Of a stretch of 64,000 bases of DNA, positions 44,301-52,389 are shown piece by piece. The translations under genes and the position numbers were made by a program. This DNA comes from Colwellia hornerae. GTDB lineage: Bacteria > Pseudomonadota > Gammaproteobacteria > Enterobacterales > Alteromonadaceae. The stretch is from the NCBI RefSeq assembly GCF_007954355.1, contig NZ_VOLR01000012.1, positions 88,662 through 152,661 of the forward strand, read 5' to 3'. Positions within the stretch are counted from its first letter, which is position 1, and the number at the start of each line of letters is the position of its first letter. A model generated the notes under the pieces. That model saw only the letters and a program-made list of their open reading frames with translations. It was not told the origin of the DNA and made no database searches.

Positions 44301-44538
44301 TGATGAGCCTAAAAAAACCATTAACAAAGAATTAGTGAAAGTATTGCTGAATTCTATCGTCGACTTACTTAACAAAGAAGATGCTGAAGTTGAAGACCTA
44401 TTACCGCAGTTGCTTGAATTTACCCGAGGAACTGATCTTGTTAAGCTTGTTGATAATATTGTCGAATTAGTTGAAGATATTGAATATTCGAGTGCGTTAA
44501 ACCGTATCGAAGTATTAAGAAATAAACTTGCTCTTTAA
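38380..44538 (+). CDS. Giant hybrid sensor: double propeller, two kinase cores, three receivers, HPt
   Basis: The numbering here uses the frame from 38296 (2080 residues). I prefer start ATG 38380, which gives a clean signal peptide (MRNFISLIFLLS...ASA). Fourteen propeller blades of the LW(V/L)GT..GGLN type fill about 55-720, enough for two seven-bladed propellers. A Y_Y_Y domain follows (about 770-845), then a membrane helix (848-872). Kinase core 1 has His903, receiver 1 Asp1240, kinase core 2 His1343, receiver 2 Asp1638, receiver 3 Asp1778, and the C-terminal HPt His1939 (MVHSLKS). The periplasmic half resembles carbohydrate-sensing hybrid systems of Bacteroidetes, but no DNA-binding domain is fused. 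Phosphate probably leaves through HPt to a separate regulator, perhaps the receiver-GGDEF protein encoded 88 bases downstream. Confidence 0.92.
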   Translation: MRNFISLIFLLSTFSCSSYWASANTNLSSLSFSHLTSNEGLSQDLAAVIFRDHLGYLWVGTSDGLNRYDGYNFKVYRNKINDNQSLSENFITGISEDQQGDLWVATRNGLNKLMRKTGHFKRFYHNNKQKTGLSSNHVTRLIKDNNGGFWLGTKAGVNHFDPVSEHFTILLNDVEITALHQDSDGGLWVGTINDGLKHYLTPDKQSKVVSYRHLANIDSSLSSNHITAIFQDRAGNVWVGTKTAGLNKLSNGNSGFSHYVTPPDNNEGSKENNALSHNNVTDIYQDKNDNLWVATNGGGLNIFDITTEQIHAFRADSNNVTSISGDKVLNIYGDNNGTIWLGTFGGGISKVDPLAAQFNSLIYNNSSSGLSNGIVTSFYQNKQNTLWVATYGGGLNVTGDNGKNFQLFKNDKANTNSLSSDIVLSIYSDDNNLLWFGTDGEGLNQYNPDKNSFEHYRHDPKDPNSISHGSVWAMVADADNNFWLATWGGGLNRFDRNKQTFEHFKHDRNNSNSLSDDNVWALIKGTSGVLWLGTEQGLNKFDPVTKQVTRFEHDPDNNNSLSHDYILAIYQESDSVLWISTYGGGLNKFDINTEQFTRFGVQEGFSSNNIYGALPDNQGNLWLSSNAGLIKFNPTTKVVKNYDASDGLQGNEFNSNAFYKSASGELFFGGSKGYNHFYPQDIRDNLILPNIVLTDFRVHNKHVEVVTEQTSKAITDNPISNSFTIDADINQLEQLTLTYLERLISFDFAALHFSEPMNNQYAYMLAGFDESWVYTDAKNRRATYTNLPAGDYVFRVKASNGDGYWNEQGKSLNVTVLPPPWLSWWAFSLYFIIGVGLLVASIYRLNYQRLKEQAINIRLTRVDKLKDEFLANTSHELRTPLNGIIGLAESLIDGVAGQLPDKANHDLSMVVASGRRLSNLVNDILDFSKLKNHGLQIHTSAIDINSMVDVVFTLSRATLKTKDIVLINNIARDFPAVKADEDRLQQILFNLIGNAIKFTQSGTVTIAAQLVGNSHIDEQQFVCIDITDTGMGIAAENLATIFKSFEQVRGNETRAVSGTGLGLAVSKQLVELHGGTITVSSTRHKGSTFSFTLPIYDIDDSELSELIAVDDVNHEQTKQQLSRLQALDNTIDYFPVGNLSPQDKTANKESNNFRVLIVDDDPINRQVVNNYLLPLDYQLFQANGGEQALVLIKQASEGLLAGERPFDLILLDIMMPKVSGYEVCRKIREKYSVNELPVIFLTAKNQVVDLVESFSAGGNDYLTKPIEKYELLSRVETHLTLLDINRNLEKKVAERTIELEYAMQAKGEFLAKMSHEIRTPMNAIIGLGYLTLKTDLDPHQKDLIGKTQDASQALLGLINDILDFSKIEAGKMSVESVTMNMGGLIKKTNNICALRAHAKNLELIVKVHSDVPKHIKSDPVRLQQILVNLVSNAIKFTEQGHILIEVGLAEQSLAAEDSNQLTLEFSVSDTGIGLEQSTMNNLFQSFTQADSSITRKFGGTGLGLSICKELSGLMGGEVWVESKLGEGSKFSFNIVCEKSDLPGNELINIDAIKGLNILVVDDNELCLNVITELLQEFHCEITAVASAEIALTLLATAKSNNKPYDLVITDWRMPKMDGIAFAKAIQEDKNQYNVRAVLMVTAFDKSDAMPLAYSSGIDGFLEKPVNASLLLEAMMDVLRINPDEDFYSMKNVSLMDFSTTDILLVEDNELNQQVVLGFLEDTQANVDVAENGLVALKKLANKSYDLVLMDIQMPEMDGVTATQEIRKQAQFNELPIIAMTAHTMPDELNKCLAAGMNEYFTKPIDPNALFSLMAKYLSDKINTAVSKSVEIKDHNSNNTELISAHPAKPLIERIAQLSCLNSKKALLAMGGRQHIYQKLVVDFHKSTLQLPQKIEQAYQDKDVETLYRMVHSLKSNSAYIGAYHLAELSAELEGKIKEQPESCLSLMRELIIEHQKILSALATLTDSDNDLLLRDEPKKTINKELVKVLLNSIVDLLNKEDAEVEDLLPQLLEFTRGTDLVKLVDNIVELVEDIEYSSALNRIEVLRNKLAL

Positions 44539-44625
44539 TCGGCTCAAGGACAAGTGAGAGTTAGCGGGTCAAGTGTAGCTTGATTAATACTTGTTTTTAT
44601 AAGAAAGAAAAGTTGATAGTGGAAA

Positions 44626-45573
44626 ATGAAAACTGTAGAGCAAATCATTTTAATTGTTGATGACGACAAAGCAAACCGCAAAATGCTGAAGGAATTATTG
44701 CAGGAACAAGCAAAAATTATTTTTGCAAAAAATGGTAAACAAGCTAAAGAACTTGCTAAAAAGCATCTTCCAGATCTTATTTTATTAGATGTAGTTATGC
44801 CTGATATTTCTGGTTTTGAGGTCATTGATACGTTAAAAAACAATGATAAAACGATGAATATTTCGGTGATTTTTATTACCGGTTTAGCCAATGATGATGA
44901 TGAAGAGCGTGGCTTTAATTTAGGTGGCTGTGATTATATCTATAAGCCCTTTAAACCCAACATTGTTATTGCTCGCGTGATGATGCATTTAGAATTAATT
45001 CGTCAGCGTAAAATGTTAGATGAAATTGCTCATATTGACGCCTTAACCGGAGTTAATAATCGTCGTAAAATGGACCTTGTTTTAAAAAATGAAGTCGCAG
45101 CGATTAAATATAAGCACAGTAATCTATTAGTCGCAATTCTCGATATTGATTACTTTAAACAATATAATGATGGCTATGGGCATGGTGCTGGCGACGTCGC
45201 TTTAAGGCAAGTAGGACAGGCGCTTCGTGAAATTTTTGTACGGCCACGAGACTTCGTCGCTCGTTATGGTGGTGAGGAGTTTGTCATTGTATTACCGGAT
45301 TGTGATAAAGCTAGCGCTACAATTATGCTCAGTAATATCGTTCAAGCGATCCAAGATAAAAAAATTAAGCATCAGTATTCTAGTGTCTCGCCACAATTAA
45401 CGGTCAGCGTTGGTGCTGTGGTCGTTCAATCATCTCCATCTGTTGCTGTCGCTGATATTATGAAAAAAGCGGATGATTTGCTATATCAGGCGAAAAATGA
45501 TGGTCGTAATCAGTATTGTCTTGCTGAGCTGAACCAGCCAAGTCGTTTACCAACAGCGCCAGATGTTGCTTAA
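44626..45573 (+). CDS. Response regulator with GGDEF output (diguanylate cyclase)
   Basis: This is a 315-residue protein. The receiver domain (about 5-122) has VDDDKANRK, a phospho-acceptor Asp in LILLDVVMPD and the Lys of YIYKPFKP. The GGDEF domain (about 135-300) has DALTGVNNRRKMD, LDIDYFKQYNDGYGHGAGD and RYGGEEF. An I-site RPRD lies five residues before GG. It resembles WspR/PleD-type output proteins, in which phosphorylation raises c-di-GMP synthesis. It follows the giant hybrid sensor by 88 bases on the same strand and is the obvious candidate partner for its HPt domain; pairing is inferred from position. Confidence 0.9.
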   Translation: MKTVEQIILIVDDDKANRKMLKELLQEQAKIIFAKNGKQAKELAKKHLPDLILLDVVMPDISGFEVIDTLKNNDKTMNISVIFITGLANDDDEERGFNLGGCDYIYKPFKPNIVIARVMMHLELIRQRKMLDEIAHIDALTGVNNRRKMDLVLKNEVAAIKYKHSNLLVAILDIDYFKQYNDGYGHGAGDVALRQVGQALREIFVRPRDFVARYGGEEFVIVLPDCDKASATIMLSNIVQAIQDKKIKHQYSSVSPQLTVSVGAVVVQSSPSVAVADIMKKADDLLYQAKNDGRNQYCLAELNQPSRLPTAPDVA

Positions 45574-45622
45574 CTTATGGCGCAAGAGATGAAACATACT
45601 CGCATTATAATTTAATCACGGA

Positions 45623-46672
45623 CTAAACTTTTGGCTTTTCAGAAATAGTGACCGAGACTTCGACTAACTGTTTTTTTCTTATTAATTTAAAAGATAATAT
45701 ACTGCCAGGTTGTGTTTCAGCAACAATATCAAGTGCCTGTATAAATGAACTAATGGCAATATTATTGATCTGGTAAACGATATCACCCGGTTGTAAGCCA
45801 GCCCTAAAGGCCGGACTGTTCTTTTCAACGCCAGCAATAGTAAAGCCTTTAAAGTTGTTTGGTAGCGAGTTGATACTTACGCCCAAGTAGCCACGTATTA
45901 CCCGACCATTGGCAATTATTTTTCTCATCACTTTATGGGCAAGTGAATAAGGAACGGCAAAAAATATTCCCTGAATATTCCTTTCTGTATCAATGAACTT
46001 TCTCGAATTAATGCCAACGAGCTCGCCATTGGTATTGATAAGCGCGCCGCCGGAGTTGCCATCATTGATTGCTGCGTCCATTTGCAATAATTCTAAGTAG
46101 TTAATAACACTTAAACCGCTACGACCTGTGGCACTAATAACGCCCTGAGTCACGGTTTGTCCTAAATTCAACGGGTTGCCTATCGCCAAAACTACATCAC
46201 CAGCAAGCGATTGTAAGTTAGCTCTTTGTGGAATAACCGGCAGGTTGGCCGTGTCTACTTTAAGTACAGCTAAATCGGTATAAGTATCGTAACCAATAAG
46301 TTCTGCAGAAAAACGTTGGCCATTTTGCAGATCAACATTAATTAAATCAGCATTTTGTACTACGTGAAAGTTGGTTAATATATACCCGTTCGAATCCATG
46401 ATAACCCCAGATCCTAACCGAGTAGACCTGCGGGCTTTTGCACCATAGACAGGGCTAGTACTTATATCTTCTGAATAAATGTTAACCACCGCAGGACTCG
46501 CAGTACTCACTGCTTTTGCATAAGATAACGGCTGTTGTTGTTGCTGATTATTTTGCAGTACTTGCAAAGTGTTGGTGCGTAATTCTGGCACCAACAGGAG
46601 TAAAGTCACGGCTATCATCACACCATAACTGGCTGGACGAACAATGTATTTTATTAGGTTTATTATGTTCAA
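45623..46672 (-). CDS. degS: DegS-type membrane-anchored serine protease
   Basis: This is a 349-residue HtrA-family protease with an N-terminal membrane anchor (about 13-30), one trypsin-like domain and a single PDZ domain (about 255-340). The triad is readable: His in ILTNFHVVQNA, Asp in YTDLAVLKV, Ser in NDGNSGGALIN. DegS cleaves the anti-sigma factor RseA when its PDZ binds misfolded porin ends, starting the sigma-E response. It lies downstream of degQ on the same strand with a terminator between, the usual order in gammaproteobacteria. Confidence 0.93.
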   Translation of the reverse strand: MNIINLIKYIVRPASYGVMIAVTLLLLVPELRTNTLQVLQNNQQQQQPLSYAKAVSTASPAVVNIYSEDISTSPVYGAKARRSTRLGSGVIMDSNGYILTNFHVVQNADLINVDLQNGQRFSAELIGYDTYTDLAVLKVDTANLPVIPQRANLQSLAGDVVLAIGNPLNLGQTVTQGVISATGRSGLSVINYLELLQMDAAINDGNSGGALINTNGELVGINSRKFIDTERNIQGIFFAVPYSLAHKVMRKIIANGRVIRGYLGVSINSLPNNFKGFTIAGVEKNSPAFRAGLQPGDIVYQINNIAISSFIQALDIVAETQPGSILSFKLIRKKQLVEVSVTISEKPKV

Positions 46673-46740
46673 AATTAATTTTTATGATCAATGTTTAATA
46701 TCGCTAGCATAGCATAGGTCTGCTTTAATCTTATAGTTTG

Positions 46741-46769
46741 AAAAATAAAAAAGGCTCATAAAGAGCCTT
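46741..46769 (-). terminator. Rho-independent terminator of degQ
   Basis: On the minus strand AAGGCTC pairs with GAGCCTT (plus-strand positions 46751-46757 and 46763-46769), followed by a T-rich run corresponding to the As at 46741-46750. Confidence 0.85.
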
Positions 46770-46797
46770 AGATAAGTCTATTGTTAACCTAAGGGTA

Positions 46798-48153
46798 TTA
46801 ACGGATCATTAAAAATAATGTGCTATTACCTCTGACAATATTGAGCGCAAAAACCCCTTTGTTATCATTTAAGTAGCTGCGTAATTCACCGATAGACTTT
46901 ATACGTGTACGGTTTATTCCACTGATCACGTCACCTCTTTGTAAACCAATAGCAGCGGCAGGACTCTCTTCTTCTACTGATTTAATATCAATACCTTGAC
47001 CATTGGTACTATTTTGAAGTTCAGCGCCATCTAACATTCGGTGAATGCTTGCGGCCTCTACTTTTGGTGTTTCTTGTTTTTTAAGCGTAACGTCATAAGT
47101 CTTTTCTGAACCGTCTTTTTTTATTACCGTTAACTCAACAGACTTACCGGCGCCAATTGAACCAATTTTTCCTCGTATGGCAGCAAACGTTTTTACCACT
47201 TTTCCGTTCACTTTGGTGATAACATCACCGGCTTCAATACCAGCATCTGCAGCGGCTGAATCAGCAACAACTTGCTCAATAAAGCCACCTTGGCTTGACT
47301 CAAGTTCTAGTGCCTTGGCGATTTCACCATTAACACTTCTGCCTAACACGCCAAGAACACCGCGGCGTACTTCGCCAAATTCAATTAACTGTTTAACAAT
47401 GTTGTCGACCATATTACTGGGTATGGCAAAGCCAATACCAACATTGCCACCATTAGGGCCTAATATTGCGGTATTAATACCGACAAGTTTACCGTGTAAG
47501 TTAATAAGTGCGCCACCTGAATTACCGCTGTTAATGGCAGCATCTGTTTGAATAAAGTCTTCGTAATTCTGCGCATTTAATCCGCTACGTCCTAACGCAC
47601 TTATAATACCTGAAGTAACGGTTTGACCTAAACCAAAAGGGCTACCAATGGCAACAGCAAAATCTCCAACCCGTATATCATCTGAGTCGGCTAGCGCTAC
47701 TTCAATTAAGTCTTCGGCGTCTATTTGTAGTAAAGCAATATCACTACTGGCATCAGAACCAATTTTTTTTGCGGTGATTTGACGACCATCTTTTAAGGTT
47801 ATTTGAATTTCATCAGCTTCATTGATGACATGATTATTAGTGACTATGTAGCCTTGTGCAGCATCAATAATTACCCCTGAGCCTAAACCTCGAAATTCAC
47901 GTTTTCTGGTTTGGTTTTGTTCAGGGTTTCCAAAGAAAAACTTAAATGCTTCTGGGACTTTAGATTTATCTTCGTGGGTACCGGTAACCGAAATTAACAC
48001 CACACCCGGAGTGACCTTTTCTAGCATCGGCGCTAAACTTGGCAACTGTTGGCCACTAACGGAAAAAGGTAAATTTGCTTGGACGGGCAAACTTGCTACG
48101 GCAATAGAGCCGGAAAGAAGAATACTTGTTGCTAAAACAGACAGTTTTTTCAT
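46798..48153 (-). CDS. degQ: Periplasmic serine protease/chaperone DegQ (HtrA family)
   Basis: This 451-residue protein has a signal peptide (about 1-26, ending VQA) and an HtrA protease domain. The His is in IVTNNHVINEADE, the Asp in SSDIALLQID and the Ser in NSGNSGGALINL. Two PDZ domains (about 255-345 and 365-450) follow. Two PDZ domains and a soluble form distinguish it from DegS; the lack of a long Q-linker favours DegQ over DegP. It degrades or refolds misfolded periplasmic proteins. It precedes degS and follows the divergent zapE/zapG region. Confidence 0.94.
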   Translation of the reverse strand: MKKLSVLATSILLSGSIAVASLPVQANLPFSVSGQQLPSLAPMLEKVTPGVVLISVTGTHEDKSKVPEAFKFFFGNPEQNQTRKREFRGLGSGVIIDAAQGYIVTNNHVINEADEIQITLKDGRQITAKKIGSDASSDIALLQIDAEDLIEVALADSDDIRVGDFAVAIGSPFGLGQTVTSGIISALGRSGLNAQNYEDFIQTDAAINSGNSGGALINLHGKLVGINTAILGPNGGNVGIGFAIPSNMVDNIVKQLIEFGEVRRGVLGVLGRSVNGEIAKALELESSQGGFIEQVVADSAAADAGIEAGDVITKVNGKVVKTFAAIRGKIGSIGAGKSVELTVIKKDGSEKTYDVTLKKQETPKVEAASIHRMLDGAELQNSTNGQGIDIKSVEEESPAAAIGLQRGDVISGINRTRIKSIGELRSYLNDNKGVFALNIVRGNSTLFLMIR

Positions 48154-48244
48154 AAAAGAGACAACCTTCTTATAAACATAAATGATTAATGTAATTTTAT
48201 ACTTAACTAAAGACCTATGCTGTGTGCGTTAGTTCCAAAGAACG

Positions 48245-48700
48245 TTAGCCTACATTTGTAACACTTTGTTTCTTGTCAGCAAAAAGTCCACTCGCTTGCC
48301 CAGAATAGTCAAGTGGTGGTTCTGTACTTGTTGCTTCATTTTTACGTTCGGCTCGGCTATGACGTAATGATACCGTTTGTGCGAGTTGCTCTTGGGTTTC
48401 TTTTGAGAAAAATGGCATGCCATCAACGTCTAAAGGTGTTGCTTGCTTTAACAATTGCGTACTTTTTTCCATTTGCAACATAGCTGTTTGGCAAGTGCTA
48501 TTCATCTTATCTAAAAGTATTGTTGAATCATCTAAATGTTCTGCAACATCGAGTTTATATTGCGCTAAAGCGGCTTCACTATTACTGACGCGTTCACTGA
48601 GTTTCTGATTGTCTTGGACTGATGCAGATAAAAAACGGCTAGCAACAAAACCTATTGCAGCACCAACTAATAAAAGAAAAATTGCTAAAACTATATCCAT
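48245..48700 (-). CDS. zapG: Z-ring/envelope protein ZapG (YhcB, DUF1043)
   Basis: This 151-residue protein has one N-terminal membrane helix (about 3-22, VLAIFLLLVGAAIGFVASRF). A coiled coil (about 30-100, KLSERVSNSEAALAQYKLDV) and an Ala/Pro/Ser-rich tail follow. This is the YhcB/ZapG layout, a protein linked to cell division and peptidoglycan/lipid coordination. It is divergent from zapE and upstream of degQ, the conserved order in many gammaproteobacteria. Confidence 0.9.
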   Translation of the reverse strand: MDIVLAIFLLLVGAAIGFVASRFLSASVQDNQKLSERVSNSEAALAQYKLDVAEHLDDSTILLDKMNSTCQTAMLQMEKSTQLLKQATPLDVDGMPFFSKETQEQLAQTVSLRHSRAERKNEATSTEPPLDYSGQASGLFADKKQSVTNVG

Positions 48701-48876
48701 AGTGTCAAACCCTCGTTATATTCAATAAAATGAGTAAAAATATGTGAACTTATTTTGTATAATAGCGCTTCTGTTCGCGCTTACCTAATGAATATGATTG
48801 CGAATTTGTTAATTTCAAGAAAATATTCCATTAGTCCTGATAAGACTCTGTGAAACAAAATATAAGTGGCCAATAA

Positions 48877-49992
48877 ATGATCAAGCTTTCACCCTTAGAT
48901 AAGTACAATGAAGATTTAACCCGTGATGATTTTTTACATGACGATGCGCAGGAAAATGCGGTAAAAAACTTACAACGGCTCTATGAAGATTTTCAAAATA
49001 AACCCTTACCCGTTGAAGGATTTAAGAAAGTGCTTAATCGCTGGAAGCGAATTGTTGCTAAATCTGAAACTAAAACCATTCAGGGACTTTATTTCTGGGG
49101 CGGAGTTGGTCGAGGGAAAACTTATTTAGTTGATACATTTTATGATTGTCTGCCCTTTGAAAATAAAATGCGCGTTCACTTTCATCGTTTTATGCACCGT
49201 GTCCATCAAGAATTAAAAACATTAACAGGGCAAGCTGATCCGCTGAAAATAATCGCTAAACGTTTTGCCGATGAAACCTGTATTATTTGTTTTGATGAAT
49301 TTTTTGTTTCAGACATTACCGATGCGATGATCCTTGGCGCTTTATTTGAAGAGTTATTTGCTCATAATGTTACTTTAGTGGCAACGTCAAATATTATACC
49401 CGATGGTCTGTACCGTAATGGTTTGCAAAGAGAACGTTTTTTACCGGCCATCAAACTCATTAATCAACATTGTGATGTGGTAAATGTTGATAGCGGTATT
49501 GATTACCGTTTACGAACCCTAAAGCAAGCCGAGATTTATCATGCACCACTTGATGCAGAGGCAAGTGAAAATCTAGCACAATATTTTATTCAGTTGTCGG
49601 TGAAGCCAGGCAAGAAAGACGTGGATGTTAAAATAAATAATCGCTCATTACTGGCGATTGAAGAATCTGACGGTATTGTGCACTTCGACTTTGCTGTGTT
49701 GTGTGAATCAGCACGCAGTCAAACTGACTATATGGAAATAAGTCGGTTGTATCACACGGTATTATTAGCCAATGTTAAACAAATGAGTGTCGATCGTGAA
49801 GATGCAGCTCGTCGATTTATTGCGCTGGTTGATGAATTTTATGAACGTAATGTAAAATTAATTATTTCTGCTGCAGTCGAAATGGAAAATTTATACAGCC
49901 ACGGTGGTCTGGAATTTGAGTTCAAACGTTGTTTAAGTCGTTTACAAGAAATGCAGTCGCATGATTATCTAGCAAGTAAGCACTTACCTTAG
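48877..49992 (+). CDS. zapE: Cell division ATPase ZapE (AFG1 family)
   Basis: This 371-residue AFG1-like P-loop ATPase has Walker A GGVGRGKTYLVD (near 76-87). Walker B is CIICFDEFFVSDITDAMIL, and a sensor follows at LVATSNIIPDGLYRNGLQRE. The characteristic MRVHFHRFMHRVHQEL follows the P-loop. ZapE associates with the Z ring under stress and affects its stability. It is divergent from zapG and followed by a terminator. Confidence 0.94.
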   Translation: MIKLSPLDKYNEDLTRDDFLHDDAQENAVKNLQRLYEDFQNKPLPVEGFKKVLNRWKRIVAKSETKTIQGLYFWGGVGRGKTYLVDTFYDCLPFENKMRVHFHRFMHRVHQELKTLTGQADPLKIIAKRFADETCIICFDEFFVSDITDAMILGALFEELFAHNVTLVATSNIIPDGLYRNGLQRERFLPAIKLINQHCDVVNVDSGIDYRLRTLKQAEIYHAPLDAEASENLAQYFIQLSVKPGKKDVDVKINNRSLLAIEESDGIVHFDFAVLCESARSQTDYMEISRLYHTVLLANVKQMSVDREDAARRFIALVDEFYERNVKLIISAAVEMENLYSHGGLEFEFKRCLSRLQEMQSHDYLASKHLP

Positions 49993-50026
49993 CAAGATAG
50001 ATCGTTTTACTCAAAGACCATAATAA

Positions 50027-50057
50027 AAAATGCCGATTTAGCTATCGGTATTTTTTT
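50027..50057 (+). terminator. Rho-independent terminator of zapE
   Basis: ATGCCGAT (50030-50037) pairs with ATCGGTAT (50044-50051) with one G-T wobble and a 6-base loop, then a run of Ts. Confidence 0.85.
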
Positions 50058-50088
50058 ATGCCAATTTTAGCCTGTTCAAGTTAACTGG

Positions 50089-50134
50089 CTATATGTTGTG
50101 TTTTTTATTGATCTCGATCGCAATATGTAGTGCT
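50089..50134. promoter_or_regulatory. Pair of NrdR boxes upstream of nrdJa
   Basis: CTATATGTTGTGTT (50089-50102) and CAATATGTAGTGCT (50121-50134) match each other and the NrdR box pattern (ACACWATATNTWGTGT type). Their starts are exactly 32 bp apart, the three-helical-turn spacing typical of NrdR operator pairs. NrdR is an ATP/dATP-sensing repressor of ribonucleotide reductase genes. The pair lies 66 bases before the chosen nrdJa start. Confidence 0.82.
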
Positions 50135-50199
50135 TTGGCTTTTGTCCTTTTTTTTTATAGGTAAGATATCCCAAAAATAAAATGCCAAAAGGAACGCCG

Positions 50200-52356
50200 A
50201 TGACAAACGTTTATTCACAAGATTTAGCGACAAGTATTAAACTACAACCTGCTTCAATTGATATTTGGGATAAAAAATACCGCTTAAAAGATAAGCATGG
50301 TCAGCCGCAAGAAAACACAATTTCTGAAACCTTTCAACGAGTAGCCTTAGCACTCGCAAACATCGAAGATAAAGATAAAAAAAAATGGTACGACAAATTC
50401 GTTTGGGCAATGGAATGTGGCGCTTATCCTGCGGGACGGATAATTTCAAATGCTGGCGCTGAACAATTCAAACCTGCCACATCGACAATTAATTGCACTG
50501 TTTCAGGCACTATTGATGACTCAATGACGGGTATTTTAACTGCGGTACACCAAGCAGGCTTAACGTTGAAGGCGGGTTGTGGTATTGGTTATGAATTCTC
50601 TACTTTAAGACCCAGTGGTGCTTTTGTCGCTGGCGCCGGTGCCACAACATCAGGCCCACTGTCGTTCATGGATATCTTTGATAAAATGTGCTTTACCATT
50701 AGTTCTGCCGGCGGGCGGCGCGGTGCGCAAATGGGCGTTTTCGATATCTCTCACCCGGATGTTAAACGTTTTATTGTTGCGAAGCGTGAGGATGGTCGTT
50801 TACGGCAATTTAATTTATCACTACTGATCAGTGATGAATTTATTGCTGCGGTAAAAAATCAACAAGACTGGTCACTCAATTTTCCTATCTCACACCAAGA
50901 ATTACTTGCCGATGACATTGTTATCACCGACCGAGATAAAATACTCTTCAAAGAAAATCATTTTGATGACGCTTATATTAAAAAGCATAACTATGTGTTG
51001 AATAATAAAGGTGAAATTGCCTGTAAAATTTATAGCTCGATACCCGCTGTTAGACTGTGGGATATGATCATGAGCAATACATTTGATTATGCTGAGCCAG
51101 GATTTTTATTGATTGACCACGCCAACGAAATGAATAATAACTGGTTTTGCGAAAAACTACGCGCAAGTAATCCCTGCGGCGAACAAATATTACCGCCCAA
51201 CGGCGCTTGCTTGTTGGGTTCAGTAAATTTAGTTAAATTTGTTGAGCAACCTTTCTCTTCTTGTGCGAAATTTAATTGGCATAAATATCGCGAAGTTGTC
51301 AAAATTTTTACTCGCATGCTCGACAACGTAGTAGAAATTAATGGCTTACCGCTAGCGGAACAACAGCAAGAAATTCAAAGCAAGCGTCGTCATGGCATGG
51401 GATACTTAGGATTAGGCTCAGCTCTGACATTATTAAAAATACCTTACAATAGTCCTGAAGCCTTAGCTTTTACCGAAAAAGTTTCAAAGGTTTTAGCGAT
51501 TACGGGGTGGCAAGAAGCGTTAAATTTAGCAAAAGAAAAAGGCCCAGCGCCGATACTTACACAAACGTTTGTGGTGACTGAGCAAATGCTAGCAAAACGC
51601 CCTGAAATGCAAAGAGATGACATAAAAGTGGGTGATAAAATAAAAGGCTCAGTGTTACACGCAAAATACAGTCGTTATATGCAACGCATCGCAAAAGAAA
51701 ATCCTGAACTTGTTGAGGCGTTAGCTAAAGTTGGTGCGCGTTTTACTCATCATACTTCGATAGCACCGACGGGCACTTTAGCCCTCAGTCTGGGTAATAA
51801 TGTATCCAATGGTATTGAACCAAGCTTTGCACATGAATATCACCGCAATATTATTCGAGAAGGTAAAAAATCAAAAGAATCAGTCGCTGTTTCAAGTTAT
51901 GAACTGCTGGCATATCGTCATTTTATCAATAAAGATGCTTTGGCATATAGCGAAGATGACAATAAAAAGCTGCCTAACTATTTTGTATCTGCCGATGCCA
52001 TTGCTCCTAAAGAACATGTTGATATTCAGTCTGCGGCGCAATACTGGATAGACTCATCTATTTCAAAAACAATTAATGTCCCAACGGATATTGACTATGA
52101 AAACTTCAAAGATATTTATTTATATGCCTACGACCAAGGCTTAAAAGGCTGTACAACTTTTCGTTTTAACCCAGAAGTTCATCAAGGTGTTTTAGTAAAA
52201 GACGAAGAACTCGCCAATGTAACGTATCAGTTTACCTTAGCCGATGGTACTGAGATTTCAGTAAAAGGTAATGAAGAGGTGTTGTACGACGGCGAAACAC
52301 ACACGGCAGCAAATCTGCATGACGCTTTAAAAGAAGGTTATTACGGTAAGCTCTAA
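50200..52356 (+). CDS. nrdJa: Adenosylcobalamin-dependent ribonucleotide reductase, catalytic part NrdJa
   Basis: This class II enzyme reduces ribonucleotides to deoxyribonucleotides using a B12-derived thiyl radical. The catalytic loop RASNPCGEQILPPNGACLLG contains the N-C-E set. A partner Cys lies in STINCTVSGTIDDS, and the C-terminal barrel has HHTSIAPTGTLAL and KGCTTFRFNPEVH. I chose ATG 50200 because AAGGA lies about 7 bases upstream; ATG 50182 would add six residues. The protein (718 residues) lacks the Cys-rich redox tail, which is encoded separately by the next gene, as in the split nrdJa-nrdJb arrangement of Pseudomonas. Two NrdR boxes lie upstream. Confidence 0.93.
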   Translation: MTNVYSQDLATSIKLQPASIDIWDKKYRLKDKHGQPQENTISETFQRVALALANIEDKDKKKWYDKFVWAMECGAYPAGRIISNAGAEQFKPATSTINCTVSGTIDDSMTGILTAVHQAGLTLKAGCGIGYEFSTLRPSGAFVAGAGATTSGPLSFMDIFDKMCFTISSAGGRRGAQMGVFDISHPDVKRFIVAKREDGRLRQFNLSLLISDEFIAAVKNQQDWSLNFPISHQELLADDIVITDRDKILFKENHFDDAYIKKHNYVLNNKGEIACKIYSSIPAVRLWDMIMSNTFDYAEPGFLLIDHANEMNNNWFCEKLRASNPCGEQILPPNGACLLGSVNLVKFVEQPFSSCAKFNWHKYREVVKIFTRMLDNVVEINGLPLAEQQQEIQSKRRHGMGYLGLGSALTLLKIPYNSPEALAFTEKVSKVLAITGWQEALNLAKEKGPAPILTQTFVVTEQMLAKRPEMQRDDIKVGDKIKGSVLHAKYSRYMQRIAKENPELVEALAKVGARFTHHTSIAPTGTLALSLGNNVSNGIEPSFAHEYHRNIIREGKKSKESVAVSSYELLAYRHFINKDALAYSEDDNKKLPNYFVSADAIAPKEHVDIQSAAQYWIDSSISKTINVPTDIDYENFKDIYLYAYDQGLKGCTTFRFNPEVHQGVLVKDEELANVTYQFTLADGTEISVKGNEEVLYDGETHTAANLHDALKEGYYGKL

Positions 52357-52389
52357 TGCAGCCTAATAAGAAAAATAACAAGGAAATTA

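Noticed and set aside
49993..50199. Adenosylcobalamin riboswitch before nrdJa
   Set aside because: The region is too short and lacks a B12-box; it holds a terminator and NrdR boxes instead.
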